Shown here piece after piece: positions 5,828-11,909 of a stretch of DNA of 11,933 bases. The notes under the pieces are model-generated. The model made no database searches and was not told the DNA's origin. It saw only the letters and a program-made list of their open reading frames with translations. The stretch is from Acidobacteriota bacterium (lineage in GTDB: Bacteria > Acidobacteriota > UBA6911 > RPQK01): the NCBI GenBank assembly GCA_003819755.1, contig RPQK01000145.1:1-11933 (forward strand), read 5' to 3'. Numbering within the stretch: position 1 is the first letter of the stretch; every line of letters starts with the position of its first letter. A program made the position numbers and the translations under genes.

Positions 5828-6151
5828 ATGATTGAAACCTCGGGCGCTCGAGCGCGTCCTGATTTGGAGAGTTTGCTGCGAGAAGGTGATTTGCCGATGT
5901 TGAACGAGCAGTTGAAGGGATACAGAAAGAAGGTGGAGGCCGCGATCAATCGCGCTCTGACCGATTCCCCGGAGATCAACGCCGCCATTCAGAAGATCCG
6001 CGACGAAGGTTACGATGTTTTCCTTATCGTGGAAGCGACGATCGGATTTAACCGTAAAGAGGAAGGTGTTGCCAAGACCAAGTCGACGCAGCTTGACCTG
6101 ACCGGCCAGGACGAGAAGTTCCTCAGAGCCCTCAAAATCAGTCCTGAATAG
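5828..6151 (+). CDS. Small protein of unknown function (107 residues)
   Basis: I do not recognise the family. The protein is acidic to neutral and predicted mainly helical. Residues 24-60 (from MLNEQLKGYRKK through EINAAIQKIRDEG) read as two amphipathic helices, then YDVFLIVEATIGF at 62-74 suggests a single beta-strand or buried segment. The tail STQLDLTGQDEKFLRALKI looks like a linker plus a short helix. There is no signal peptide, membrane span or Cys. Two starts compete. ATG 5828 is preceded by an extended -10 and no Shine-Dalgarno. ATG 5897 (residue 24, leaving 84 residues) has AGAAGG ending 10 bases upstream and begins where the sequence starts to look conserved in style. The gene is alone in its transcription unit and converges on selD, with 16 bases between the two stop codons. 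Codon use matches the neighbours, so it is probably a real gene. Confidence 0.65.
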   Translation: MIETSGARARPDLESLLREGDLPMLNEQLKGYRKKVEAAINRALTDSPEINAAIQKIRDEGYDVFLIVEATIGFNRKEEGVAKTKSTQLDLTGQDEKFLRALKISPE

Positions 6152-6167
6152 CCCGCCCGGGCTTTCC

Positions 6168-7214
6168 CTACCTGATATCCAGACAGAAGCCCATTGGCGG
6201 ATGGACCGTGCCGATCTCGTGAGCTGTTATGCCGCGCTGCTCCAACGCCTTTCGAAGGGCGGCCGCGCTCGCCGGCGGAAGGGAAACCAGCAACCCTCCG
6301 GAAGTCTGGGGATCGAGAAGGACTCTCTGCAACAGGGGAGGCGTTTGGTTCCAGCGGACCTGTTCTCCGATCATTCGCCGATTCGCCTCCTGGCCACCCG
6401 GGAATAGCCCGGCTTCAGCCAACGGCCAGACTCCTTCGATGAGGGGAACCTGGCGGGATTCAATCCGTATGGTCACCTGGCTGGCACTGGCCACTTCATA
6501 GGCATGTCCGAGCAGGCCATAGCCCGTTATGTCCGTTACCGCGTGGACCTCCAGGTCGCGCAGGGCTTCGCTGACCGGCCGGTTCAGAGCGAGCATCCAG
6601 CGGACTGAGGCGGCCGCTACCTGGGGAGGAGTCAGGTTGCGCTTGATGCCGGTCGAAATCACGCCGGTTCCAAGAGGCTTGGTCAAGATGAGAACGTCCC
6701 CGGGCTTCGCATCCCGATTCCTGTAAATCCGGTCCGGTGAGGCAGTCCCGGTGACCGCATAGCCAAATTTCAACTCCTGATCCTGCACCGAGTGACCGCC
6801 GATAATCGAGACTTCCGCCTCCCGCATTTTATCGGCGCCGCCTTTGAGGAGTTGATGAAGGACATCAGGACCAAGCTTTCCCTTCGGAAAGCCGAGAACG
6901 GCGAGGGAGAAAAGCGGGGTGGCCCCCATGGCATAAATGTCGCTCAGGGCATTGGCGGCCGCGATCTGTCCAAACACGAACGGGTCGTCGACGATCGGAG
7001 TGAAGAAATCGACCGTCTGAACCAGGGCGGTCCGGTCGTCGAGCAGGTAGACTCCGGCGTCGTCGGCCGTTTCATAGCCGACCAGGACGTTCGGATGGCG
7101 AAACGTCTCAATTCCCGATAGAGCCTGAAGCAGCACCTCCGGTGCCAGCTTGGACGCTCAACCGGCGGAGGAGACCATCTCAGTCAGGCGACAAGCCCTC
7201 TCCTGTTCACTCAT
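6168..7214 (-). CDS. selD: Selenophosphate synthetase SelD, selenocysteine-containing
   Basis: A 348-residue selenide, water dikinase that makes selenophosphate from selenide and ATP, the selenium donor for selenocysteine and 2-selenouridine. The frame is interrupted by TGA at 7160-7158, codon 19. Reading it as selenocysteine gives VSSAGUASKLAPEVL, where U19 and Lys22 match Cys17 and Lys20 of E. coli SelD (GCGCK). A call that treats TGA as stop would begin at the GTG at 7136 and lose the active site. Further family landmarks after position 40 are ETADDAGVY (about 47-55), DFFTPIVDDPFVFGQIAAANALSDIYAMG, GGHSVQD, LTKPLGTGV, TDITGYGLLGHAYE and LDPQTSGGLL. The start chosen is ATG 7214, 7 bases after a GATAAT. 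An in-frame ATG at 7223 overlaps that hexamer. The gene is divergent from mnmG. The call implies that selA, selB and selC exist elsewhere in the genome. Confidence 0.95.
7128..7160 (-). promoter_or_regulatory. Recoded UGA with a bacterial SECIS-like hairpin
   Basis: The UGA is at 7160-7158. Downstream in the transcript, 7151-7128 folds into AAGC/GCUU at the base, a U-U mismatch, a further G-C pair, one bulged G, and CACC/GGUG closed by the loop GGA. The first loop G is 18 bases after the UGA. This fits the general bacterial SECIS description: a stem-loop just downstream, a small loop with G in its first two bases, and a loop 16-37 bases from the UGA. SelB would bind it to deliver Sec-tRNA. 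The stem is inside coding sequence, as expected in bacteria. Confidence 0.65.
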
Positions 7215-7221
7215 CGTGCAC

Positions 7222-7227
7222 ATTATC
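7222..7227 (-). promoter_or_regulatory. Putative -10 element for selD
   Basis: On the minus strand GATAAT ends 7 bases before ATG 7214, with no Shine-Dalgarno between them. The -35 zone (about 7245-7252) falls in the repeat array; TTGTGT occurs there at 19-bp spacing. Confidence 0.4.
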
Positions 7228-7233
7228 GCATGG

Positions 7234-7326
7234 AGGGACAGAAGGGACACAAGGGACTTTGGCCTCGATCCCGCTCCCTTGTGTGTCCCTTTGTCGCCTC
7301 TGTCGCTTGTGTCGCTTGTGTCCCTG
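7234..7326. repeat. Inverted array of 9-bp units between divergent selD and mnmG
   Basis: The left part (7234-7256) is GGGACAGAA, GGGACACAA, GGGAC. The right part (about 7276-7326) is the complementary type, read on the minus strand as GGGACACAA, GCGACACAA, GCGACAGAG, GCGACAAAG, GGGACACAC and so on. The two parts can fold back on each other imperfectly (GGGACACAAGGGA against TCCCTTGTGTGTCCC). The unit is the same as in the array after parB. Its edge overlaps the selD -35 zone. Confidence 0.8.
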
Positions 7327-7352
7327 GTCAAGCCCCGGCCGCGCGCGGTCTG

Positions 7353-7358
7353 TATAAT
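7353..7358 (+). promoter_or_regulatory. Consensus -10 element for mnmG
   Basis: A perfect TATAAT ends 6 bases before the ATG at 7365, placing transcription start at the start codon itself. No Shine-Dalgarno sequence could fit, and the -35 position (AGCCCC or nearby) does not match consensus. Confidence 0.55.
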
Positions 7359-7364
7359 GCCCTC

Positions 7365-9242
7365 ATGGAGAACCGGTACGATGTTATCGTGGTGGGCGGG
7401 GGCCACGCGGGCTACGAAGCAGCGGCGGCCGCGGCCCGCATGGGCGCCCGGACGGCTCTCCTGACTCTCAACCGGGCAATGATTGCCCAGATGTCGTGCA
7501 ATCCGTCGATCGGCGGAATCGCCAAGGGCCACCTGGTGCGGGAGATCGACGCTCTGGGCGGCCTGATGGGAGAGGTGGCGGATCGGACCGGCATTCAGTT
7601 CCGGCTCTTAAACCGCAGCCGTGGTCCAGCGGTAAGGGCGCCGCGGGTCCAGAGCGACAAAAAGAGGTATCGGAGCACAGTCCAGCAGTACCTGGGCGGG
7701 ATCGAAGACCTGGAAATCCTCGAAGGCGAGGCGGCTCGGCTGCTTTGGCGCGGGGAAAGCCTGGAAGGGGTTGAAACGGCAAGCGGGAGCAGCTTGGCCT
7801 GCCAAGCGCTGGTCTTGACGACCGGCACCTTCTTGAACGGCCTTTGCCACGTCGGCGAGCACAAGTTCCACGCCGGGAGGTCGGGGGAGCGGGCTTCGGT
7901 GCAGATGGCCGAGTGCATCCGGCAACTAGGGTTTGCGGTGGGGCGGCTCAAGACGGGGACTCCCGCCCGGCTTGACCGGGACAGTATCGACTTTGACCGT
8001 TTCTGTCCGCAGGGTGGGGACGACGAACCGATCTTCTTCTCGTTTCGCACTCGCGGGCTGACCTTGCCCCAGGTTCCCTGCTGGATCGGAGCAACGAATC
8101 CCGAGGTGCATGGCCTGATTCGAGAGAACCTGCATCGGAGTCCTCTCTACGGCGGCGAGATTGTCGGAATCGGCCCGCGCTACTGCCCCTCGATAGAAGA
8201 CAAGGTCGTGAAGTTCCCCGAGCGGCCGTCCCACCAGATTTTTCTGGAGCCGGAAGGGCTCGATACCAACGTGATCTATGTGAACGGCCTGTCGACGAGC
8301 CTGCCGCTGGATGTCCAGCGCGGCATCCTCGCGCGGATTCCCGGGCTGGATAAGGCGGCAATGCTGCGGCCGGGTTACGCCGTCGAGTACGACTTCGTCG
8401 ATCCCTGCCAGCTCTACCCGACACTGGAAACGAAGCGTCTGGGCGGGCTTTTCCTGGCGGGGCAGATAAACGGGACGACCGGGTACGAAGAGGCGGCTGC
8501 CCAGGGACTGGTGGCGGGCATCAATGCGGCACTCAAGGCCGACGGACGCAGCGCCTTCACACTAAGCCGTGCCGAAAGCTATATCGGCATCCTGGTTGAT
8601 GATCTCGTGACGCGCGGGGTCGATGAGCCGTATCGGATGTTCACGTCGCGCGCCGAATACCGCCTGCTGCTGCGGATCGACAATGCGGACCGCCGCCTGA
8701 TGCCTTACGGGCGCAAACTTGGCCTCGTGCCCGGCGGGGTGTATGCCGAATTCGAGAGGAAATGGCAGCGGATTGACCGCACCCTTGACCTGCTGCGTCG
8801 CTCTCACCTGAGCCAGGCGATGGTCCAGGGAGGGCGGGTGAAAGCGCCCCCCGCGGTCCAGCTCGGGGACTGCCTGGAACAGGTCGTTCGAATGCCGGAG
8901 TCGAGCCTCGAAGACCTGGCTCCTTTCCTGGCGGACCACGGGCTGGAACTGAGCCCCGAGGAGCGCACCGTGGTGGAGACGCAGATCAAGTACGACGGGT
9001 ACATTGCCCAGCAGATGAGAGAGGTCGAACGGGTGAAGGCTTCGGAGGGCCGACGCTTGCCGCCGGACCTCGACTACCGGACGATTCCCGGCCTTTCACA
9101 CGAGGTGGCGGGGCGACTCCTGCGGGCCCGGCCGGCGAACCTGGGCCAGGCGGCCAGGATACCCGGAATAACTCCCGCCGCCCTTTCCATCTTGCAGGTC
9201 TTCGTCGGGTCGGGATCCGGAAAGGAAGAGGAGGCGGGGTGA
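7365..9242 (+). CDS. mnmG: tRNA uridine-5-carboxymethylaminomethyl modification enzyme MnmG (GidA)
   Basis: A 625-residue FAD enzyme that, in complex with the GTPase MnmE, installs the cmnm5 group at C5 of wobble uridine 34 in tRNAs reading two-codon boxes, using methylene-tetrahydrofolate. The dinucleotide-binding motif is at 6-14 (VIVVGGGHAGYE at 8-19). Further MnmG signatures are AQMSCNPSIGGIAKGHLVREIDALGG, GTFLNG, LKTGTPARLD, the conserved Cys in GPRYCPSIEDK, and INGTTGYEEAAAQGLVAGINAAL. The C-terminal helical domain ends in IPGITPAALSILQVF, as usual. Length matches E. coli (629). ATG 7365 was chosen over an open frame back to 7230, because that extension is translated repeat DNA and the TATAAT lies just upstream. 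The stop overlaps the rsmG start (GTGA). mnmE, often the upstream neighbour, is absent; selD stands there instead. Confidence 0.97.
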   Translation: MENRYDVIVVGGGHAGYEAAAAAARMGARTALLTLNRAMIAQMSCNPSIGGIAKGHLVREIDALGGLMGEVADRTGIQFRLLNRSRGPAVRAPRVQSDKKRYRSTVQQYLGGIEDLEILEGEAARLLWRGESLEGVETASGSSLACQALVLTTGTFLNGLCHVGEHKFHAGRSGERASVQMAECIRQLGFAVGRLKTGTPARLDRDSIDFDRFCPQGGDDEPIFFSFRTRGLTLPQVPCWIGATNPEVHGLIRENLHRSPLYGGEIVGIGPRYCPSIEDKVVKFPERPSHQIFLEPEGLDTNVIYVNGLSTSLPLDVQRGILARIPGLDKAAMLRPGYAVEYDFVDPCQLYPTLETKRLGGLFLAGQINGTTGYEEAAAQGLVAGINAALKADGRSAFTLSRAESYIGILVDDLVTRGVDEPYRMFTSRAEYRLLLRIDNADRRLMPYGRKLGLVPGGVYAEFERKWQRIDRTLDLLRRSHLSQAMVQGGRVKAPPAVQLGDCLEQVVRMPESSLEDLAPFLADHGLELSPEERTVVETQIKYDGYIAQQMREVERVKASEGRRLPPDLDYRTIPGLSHEVAGRLLRARPANLGQAARIPGITPAALSILQVFVGSGSGKEEEAG

Positions 9243-9874
9243 CAGGAGGGGAGGGAAGCGCCCTCCTCCAACTGGAGGAGGCGTTCGGGTTGGAGCTGAC
9301 GGCGGACCAGAAGCACCGGGTGCGGGTTTACATCGAACAACTGCGCCGCTGGAACCGGCACATCAACCTGACCTCCATCGACCGGGTGGAGGAACATCTT
9401 CGTCTGAATTTTTTCGAAGCCTTCTGGGCGGTCCGGGAGTTCCTCGGGGAGAGGGTGGGCCTGGCCGACGTGGGCACAGGGGCAGGTTTTCCCGGCCTGG
9501 CTATGAAGATCTTCCGGCCGGGGCTAGCCGTAACACTCATCGAGCCGAATTACAAGAAGGCCGTGTTCCTCAAGGAAACGGCGCGGACCCTCGCGCTGAC
9601 GGTCGAGGTTTTTGTCGGGAAGGGGGAGGAATTCTCCGGCTGGGACCAGGTCGAGCTGGCCGTTTTCCGCGCGCTTCGCCCTCCGGCCGCCCTGCTGCGC
9701 GTATTGCGATCCCGCGGAATACCGCTTTTGCTTTTTGAAGGGCAGGAGGGCTTGGCGGACGCCGGGTTCCGGCTATCCCGCGAGGCCCGGGTTCCGCTTT
9801 CCGAGCACCGGTACGTACGGCTGCTCGAATCAGTGCCGGCGTCCTCCGATGAATGCGGACAAAAGCAGGGGTAA
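9239..9874 (+). CDS. rsmG: 16S rRNA (guanine527-N7)-methyltransferase RsmG (GidB)
   Basis: A 211-residue S-adenosylmethionine-dependent methyltransferase modifying G527 of 16S rRNA, a site relevant to streptomycin sensitivity. Signatures are YIEQLRRWNRHINLTSI at 31-47, SAM motif I LADVGTGAGFPGLAMKIF at 75-92, the acidic residue after strand beta-2 in TLIEPNYKKAVFLKE at 99-113, and VFRALRPP at 142-149 where most homologues have S/V-RA. Length fits the 205-240 residue family. The GTG start overlaps the mnmG stop by 4 bases (GTGA), indicating translational coupling; GGAGG upstream (9230-9234) can serve as ribosome binding site. The stop codon TAA abuts the first unit of the following repeat array, and the last dozen residues (after LLESVPASS) are probably not conserved. 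Confidence 0.96.
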   Translation: MTGGEGSALLQLEEAFGLELTADQKHRVRVYIEQLRRWNRHINLTSIDRVEEHLRLNFFEAFWAVREFLGERVGLADVGTGAGFPGLAMKIFRPGLAVTLIEPNYKKAVFLKETARTLALTVEVFVGKGEEFSGWDQVELAVFRALRPPAALLRVLRSRGIPLLLFEGQEGLADAGFRLSREARVPLSEHRYVRLLESVPASSDECGQKQG

Positions 9875-10050
9875 AGGATCAGAGGGGCAGAGGGGCAAAG
9901 GGGCAAAGGGGCAGAGGGGCAAAGGGGCAGAGGGGCAGAGGGAAGGACCGGGAATGCGGGTCTCTTGGCTTTCCGCTTGCCCCCTTTGCCCCTTTACCCC
10001 TTTGCCCCTTTGCCCCTTTGATCCTTTGATCCTTTGCCCCTTTGCCCCCG
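9873..10050. repeat. Inverted array of 8-bp G-rich units beside parS
   Basis: The left arm (9873-9942) consists of units AAAGGATC, then AGAGGGGC or AAAGGGGC in strict 8-bp phase. It has seven GGGG runs starting at 9884, 9892, 9900, 9908, 9916, 9924 and 9932 with 4-base loops. The right arm (about 9976-10049) is the complementary type, TTTGCCCC with two TTTGATCC units. The arms can pair over some 60 bases around a 33-base centre, or each G-rich strand could form a quadruplex. The array ends 8 bp before the first parS and directly follows the rsmG stop. Confidence 0.85.
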
Positions 10051-10057
10051 GCCCTAA

Positions 10058-10073
10058 AGTTCCACGTGAAACC
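10058..10073. promoter_or_regulatory. parS: parS site 1 (one mismatch)
   Basis: GTTCCACGTGAAAC at 10059-10072 matches the near-universal parS core GTTTCACGTGAAAC at all but one base (C for T at the fourth position). ParB dimers load here as CTP-dependent clamps. It is 28 bp centre to centre from site 2. Confidence 0.85.
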
Positions 10074-10085
10074 TGCCCGGGATGA

Positions 10086-10101
10086 CGTTTCACGTGAAAC
10101 C
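10086..10101. promoter_or_regulatory. parS: parS site 2 (perfect palindrome)
   Basis: GTTTCACGTGAAAC at 10087-10100 is a perfect 14-bp parS core. Its right end coincides with the -35 position (10095-10100) of the putative parA promoter, so ParB bound here would also block parA-parB transcription. Confidence 0.93.
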
Positions 10102-10117
10102 TCTTCCCGCCGTGTGG

Positions 10118-10123
10118 TATTCT
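10118..10123 (+). promoter_or_regulatory. Putative -10 element for parA
   Basis: TATTCT ends 8 bases before ATG 10132. The hexamer 17 bp upstream is TGAAAC, inside parS site 2. There is no Shine-Dalgarno before parA, so a leaderless or nearly leaderless transcript is likely. Confidence 0.4.
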
Positions 10124-10131
10124 CTTGCCCC

Positions 10132-10932
10132 ATGCCCCGCGTCATTGCAATTGCGAATCAGAAGGGCGGCGTCGGCAAGACGACCACCGCCATCAACCTG
10201 TCGGCCGCTCTGGCCAGTGCGGAACTCCGAATTCTGCTGGTCGATCTTGACCCGCAGGGCAACAGCACTTCGGGCCTGGGCGCCGACAAAAACGCCTTGT
10301 CATGCTCCGTTTACGAGGTGCTGACCGGCGCCGTCCCGCCGGATCAGGCCGTGCTTTTGACGGAGCTTGACGGCCTGGCGCTTCTGCCGGCCAACGGCAA
10401 CCTGATCGGCGCCACGCTGGAGCTCGTCGATCTGCCGGAGCGCGAGACTCTTCTTCGCCGCGCGCTCCACTCGCTGGGCGACAGCTACGACTACGTCCTC
10501 ATCGACTGCCCGCCCTCGCTCGGCCTTCTGACCGTCAACGCCCTGGTCGCCGCCGACTCGATCCTGATCCCGGTGCAATGCGAGTACTTCGCCCTCGAGG
10601 GGCTCTCGGACCTCTTCGGCACGCTCGCGCGCGTGCGCGACGCTTTCAACCCGCGGCTGGAAGTCGAGGGGGTCCTGATCACCATGTACGACGACCGGCT
10701 TAATCTCTCGGGCCAAATCCGCGACAATGTCCGGAGCCACCTCGGGCCCCAGCTTCTCGACACCGTCATCCCACGCAACGTGCGCCTGGCCGAGTGTCCG
10801 AGCTTCGGCAAACCGATCATCCTCTATGACTCCCGCTGCCGGGGCGCCGACAGTTACGTCCAGCTGGCCAATGAAATCCTGGCCAAACACCCCGGCCGCT
10901 CGCGTCGGAATTCCCGTTCGGAGTTGAATTAA
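10132..10932 (+). CDS. parA: Chromosome partitioning ATPase ParA (Soj)
   Basis: A 266-residue Walker-type ATPase that binds DNA non-specifically as an ATP dimer and moves ParB-parS complexes over the nucleoid. The deviant Walker A KGGVGKTT is at 11-18, with both signature lysines. Motif A' is LLVDLDPQGNST at 35-45 with Asp40, and Walker B is YVLIDCPPSLG at 121-131 with Asp125. Later blocks PVQCEYFALEGL (147-158) and VIPRNVRLAECPSFGKPIILYD (212-233) are typical of chromosomal ParA/Soj. It lacks the N-terminal helix-turn-helix extension of plasmid P1-type ParA. I chose ATG 10132, since the open frame back to 10042 is made of the parS sites themselves and would give FHVKP and VSRET peptides. The stop TAA shares its final A with the parB start. 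Confidence 0.97.
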   Translation: MPRVIAIANQKGGVGKTTTAINLSAALASAELRILLVDLDPQGNSTSGLGADKNALSCSVYEVLTGAVPPDQAVLLTELDGLALLPANGNLIGATLELVDLPERETLLRRALHSLGDSYDYVLIDCPPSLGLLTVNALVAADSILIPVQCEYFALEGLSDLFGTLARVRDAFNPRLEVEGVLITMYDDRLNLSGQIRDNVRSHLGPQLLDTVIPRNVRLAECPSFGKPIILYDSRCRGADSYVQLANEILAKHPGRSRRNSRSELN

Positions 10933-11762
10933 TGAAACGACAGGCCCTCGGCAAAGGCTTGGACGCCCTGCTCCCCAAGGCGCGCCCTACCCCCTCGGCG
11001 CTTCTCGAGCTCGAGCTCGACCAGATCCGCCGTAACCCTTACCAACCCCGGGTGCAGTTCGAGGCTGACAAGCTGCAGGAACTGGCCGCTTCCATCCGGG
11101 AAAACGGCGTGCTCCAGCCCGTGATTGTCCGACGGGTCGAGGACGGCTACGAGCTGGTCGCCGGCGAACGCCGCTGGCGCGCCTCTCAACTGGCCGGCCT
11201 GACCCGTATCCCGGCCATCGTCCAGGACGTCTCCGATGAGAAACTCCTCGAACGGGCGCTCGTCGAGAATATCCAACGCGACGATCTGAACGCGCTCGAG
11301 GAGGCCACCGCGTATCAGCTCCTGATCGATCAGTTCAAGCTGACGCAGGACGAGCTGTCCCGGCGCGTCGGCAAGAGCCGAACAGCGGTCACTAATACGC
11401 TGCGTCTGCTCAAACTCCCCCAGCCTATTCAGCAGGGGTTGCTGGCCGGTGAAATTACCATGGGCCACGCCCGGGCGCTCCTTCCCCTTTCTAAGCCGCA
11501 GCAACTTGCCCTGTGCCGGGACATCGTCAAGCGAGGCCTTTCCGTCCGCCAGGTGGAGCACCAGGCTCAGCGGCTTCTCAATCCTTCCCCGGCCAGGCCG
11601 GCTGCCCCCGACCCGAACGCCAGCGCCGCCGCCCGAAAGCTCGAGCAGCGCTGGAAGACGCGGGTGGATATTGTGCGTACCGGCGCCGCCGGGCGCATCG
11701 TTTTCCATTTTGCCTCGGATGACGAGTTGGAGAGACTGTACGGTGAGTTGATGGGGGAGTGA
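10932..11762 (+). CDS. parB: Chromosome partitioning protein ParB (Spo0J)
   Basis: A 276-residue CTP-dependent DNA clamp that loads at parS and spreads. The N-terminus KRQALGKGLDALLP is the ParA-stimulating peptide. The CTP-binding ParB/Srx fold spans about 23-120, with IRRNPYQPR at 32-40, the arginine-rich box GERRWRA at 78-84 and ENIQRDDLN at 112-120. The parS-reading helix-turn-helix is at about 137-162 (LTQDELSRRVGKSRTAVTNTLRLLKL), followed by TMGHARALL at 176-184. A Pro/Ala linker at 217-233 leads to the C-terminal dimerisation domain ending in FASDDELERLYGELM. Length is normal for chromosomal ParB. The ATG overlaps the parA stop (TAATG), so the pair is translationally coupled. All blocks needed for function are present. 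Confidence 0.97.
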   Translation: MKRQALGKGLDALLPKARPTPSALLELELDQIRRNPYQPRVQFEADKLQELAASIRENGVLQPVIVRRVEDGYELVAGERRWRASQLAGLTRIPAIVQDVSDEKLLERALVENIQRDDLNALEEATAYQLLIDQFKLTQDELSRRVGKSRTAVTNTLRLLKLPQPIQQGLLAGEITMGHARALLPLSKPQQLALCRDIVKRGLSVRQVEHQAQRLLNPSPARPAAPDPNASAAARKLEQRWKTRVDIVRTGAAGRIVFHFASDDELERLYGELMGE

Positions 11763-11772
11763 GGGTATTTCT

Positions 11773-11909
11773 AAGGGACACAAGAGACAGAAGGGACAGA
11801 AACGACAGAAAGAAACAACGTCCTTCTATCGTCCTTTCTGTCCCTTGTGTCCCTTGTGTCCCTTCTGTCCCTTCTGTCCCTTCTGTCCCTTCTGTCCCTT
11901 CTGTCCCTT
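11773..11909. repeat. Inverted array of 9-bp units downstream of parB
   Basis: The left arm (11773-11814) is a degenerate run of AAGGGACAC, AAGAGACAG, AAGGGACAG and AAACGACAG. The right arm (11821-11909) is the complement, ending in five perfect copies of TTCTGTCCC at 11863-11907 preceded by two TTGTGTCCC. The arms can pair into a long stem with a small loop near 11815-11820. Following the parB stop by 10 bases, it may help end transcription, though no T-run follows directly. The unit is the one found at 7234-7326. I recognise no gene between 11763 and the window end. Confidence 0.85.

Noticed and set aside
6150..6163. Terminator hairpin between the small gene and selD
   Set aside because: The stem is only 5 bp with a 4-base loop and no T-run; too weak to annotate.
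7230..7364. 45-residue N-terminal extension of mnmG
   Set aside because: The residues come from the 9-bp repeat array and the TATAAT; MnmG proteins begin just before the GGGHAG motif.
10042..10131. 30-residue extension of parA
   Set aside because: It translates both parS sites; ParA homologues begin close to the Walker A motif.
10050..10131. oriC next to parS
   Set aside because: No DnaA boxes (TTATCCACA-like) or AT-rich unwinding region were seen here or elsewhere in the window.
11773..11909. CRISPR array
   Set aside because: Units of 9 bp are contiguous with no unique spacers, and no cas genes are present.
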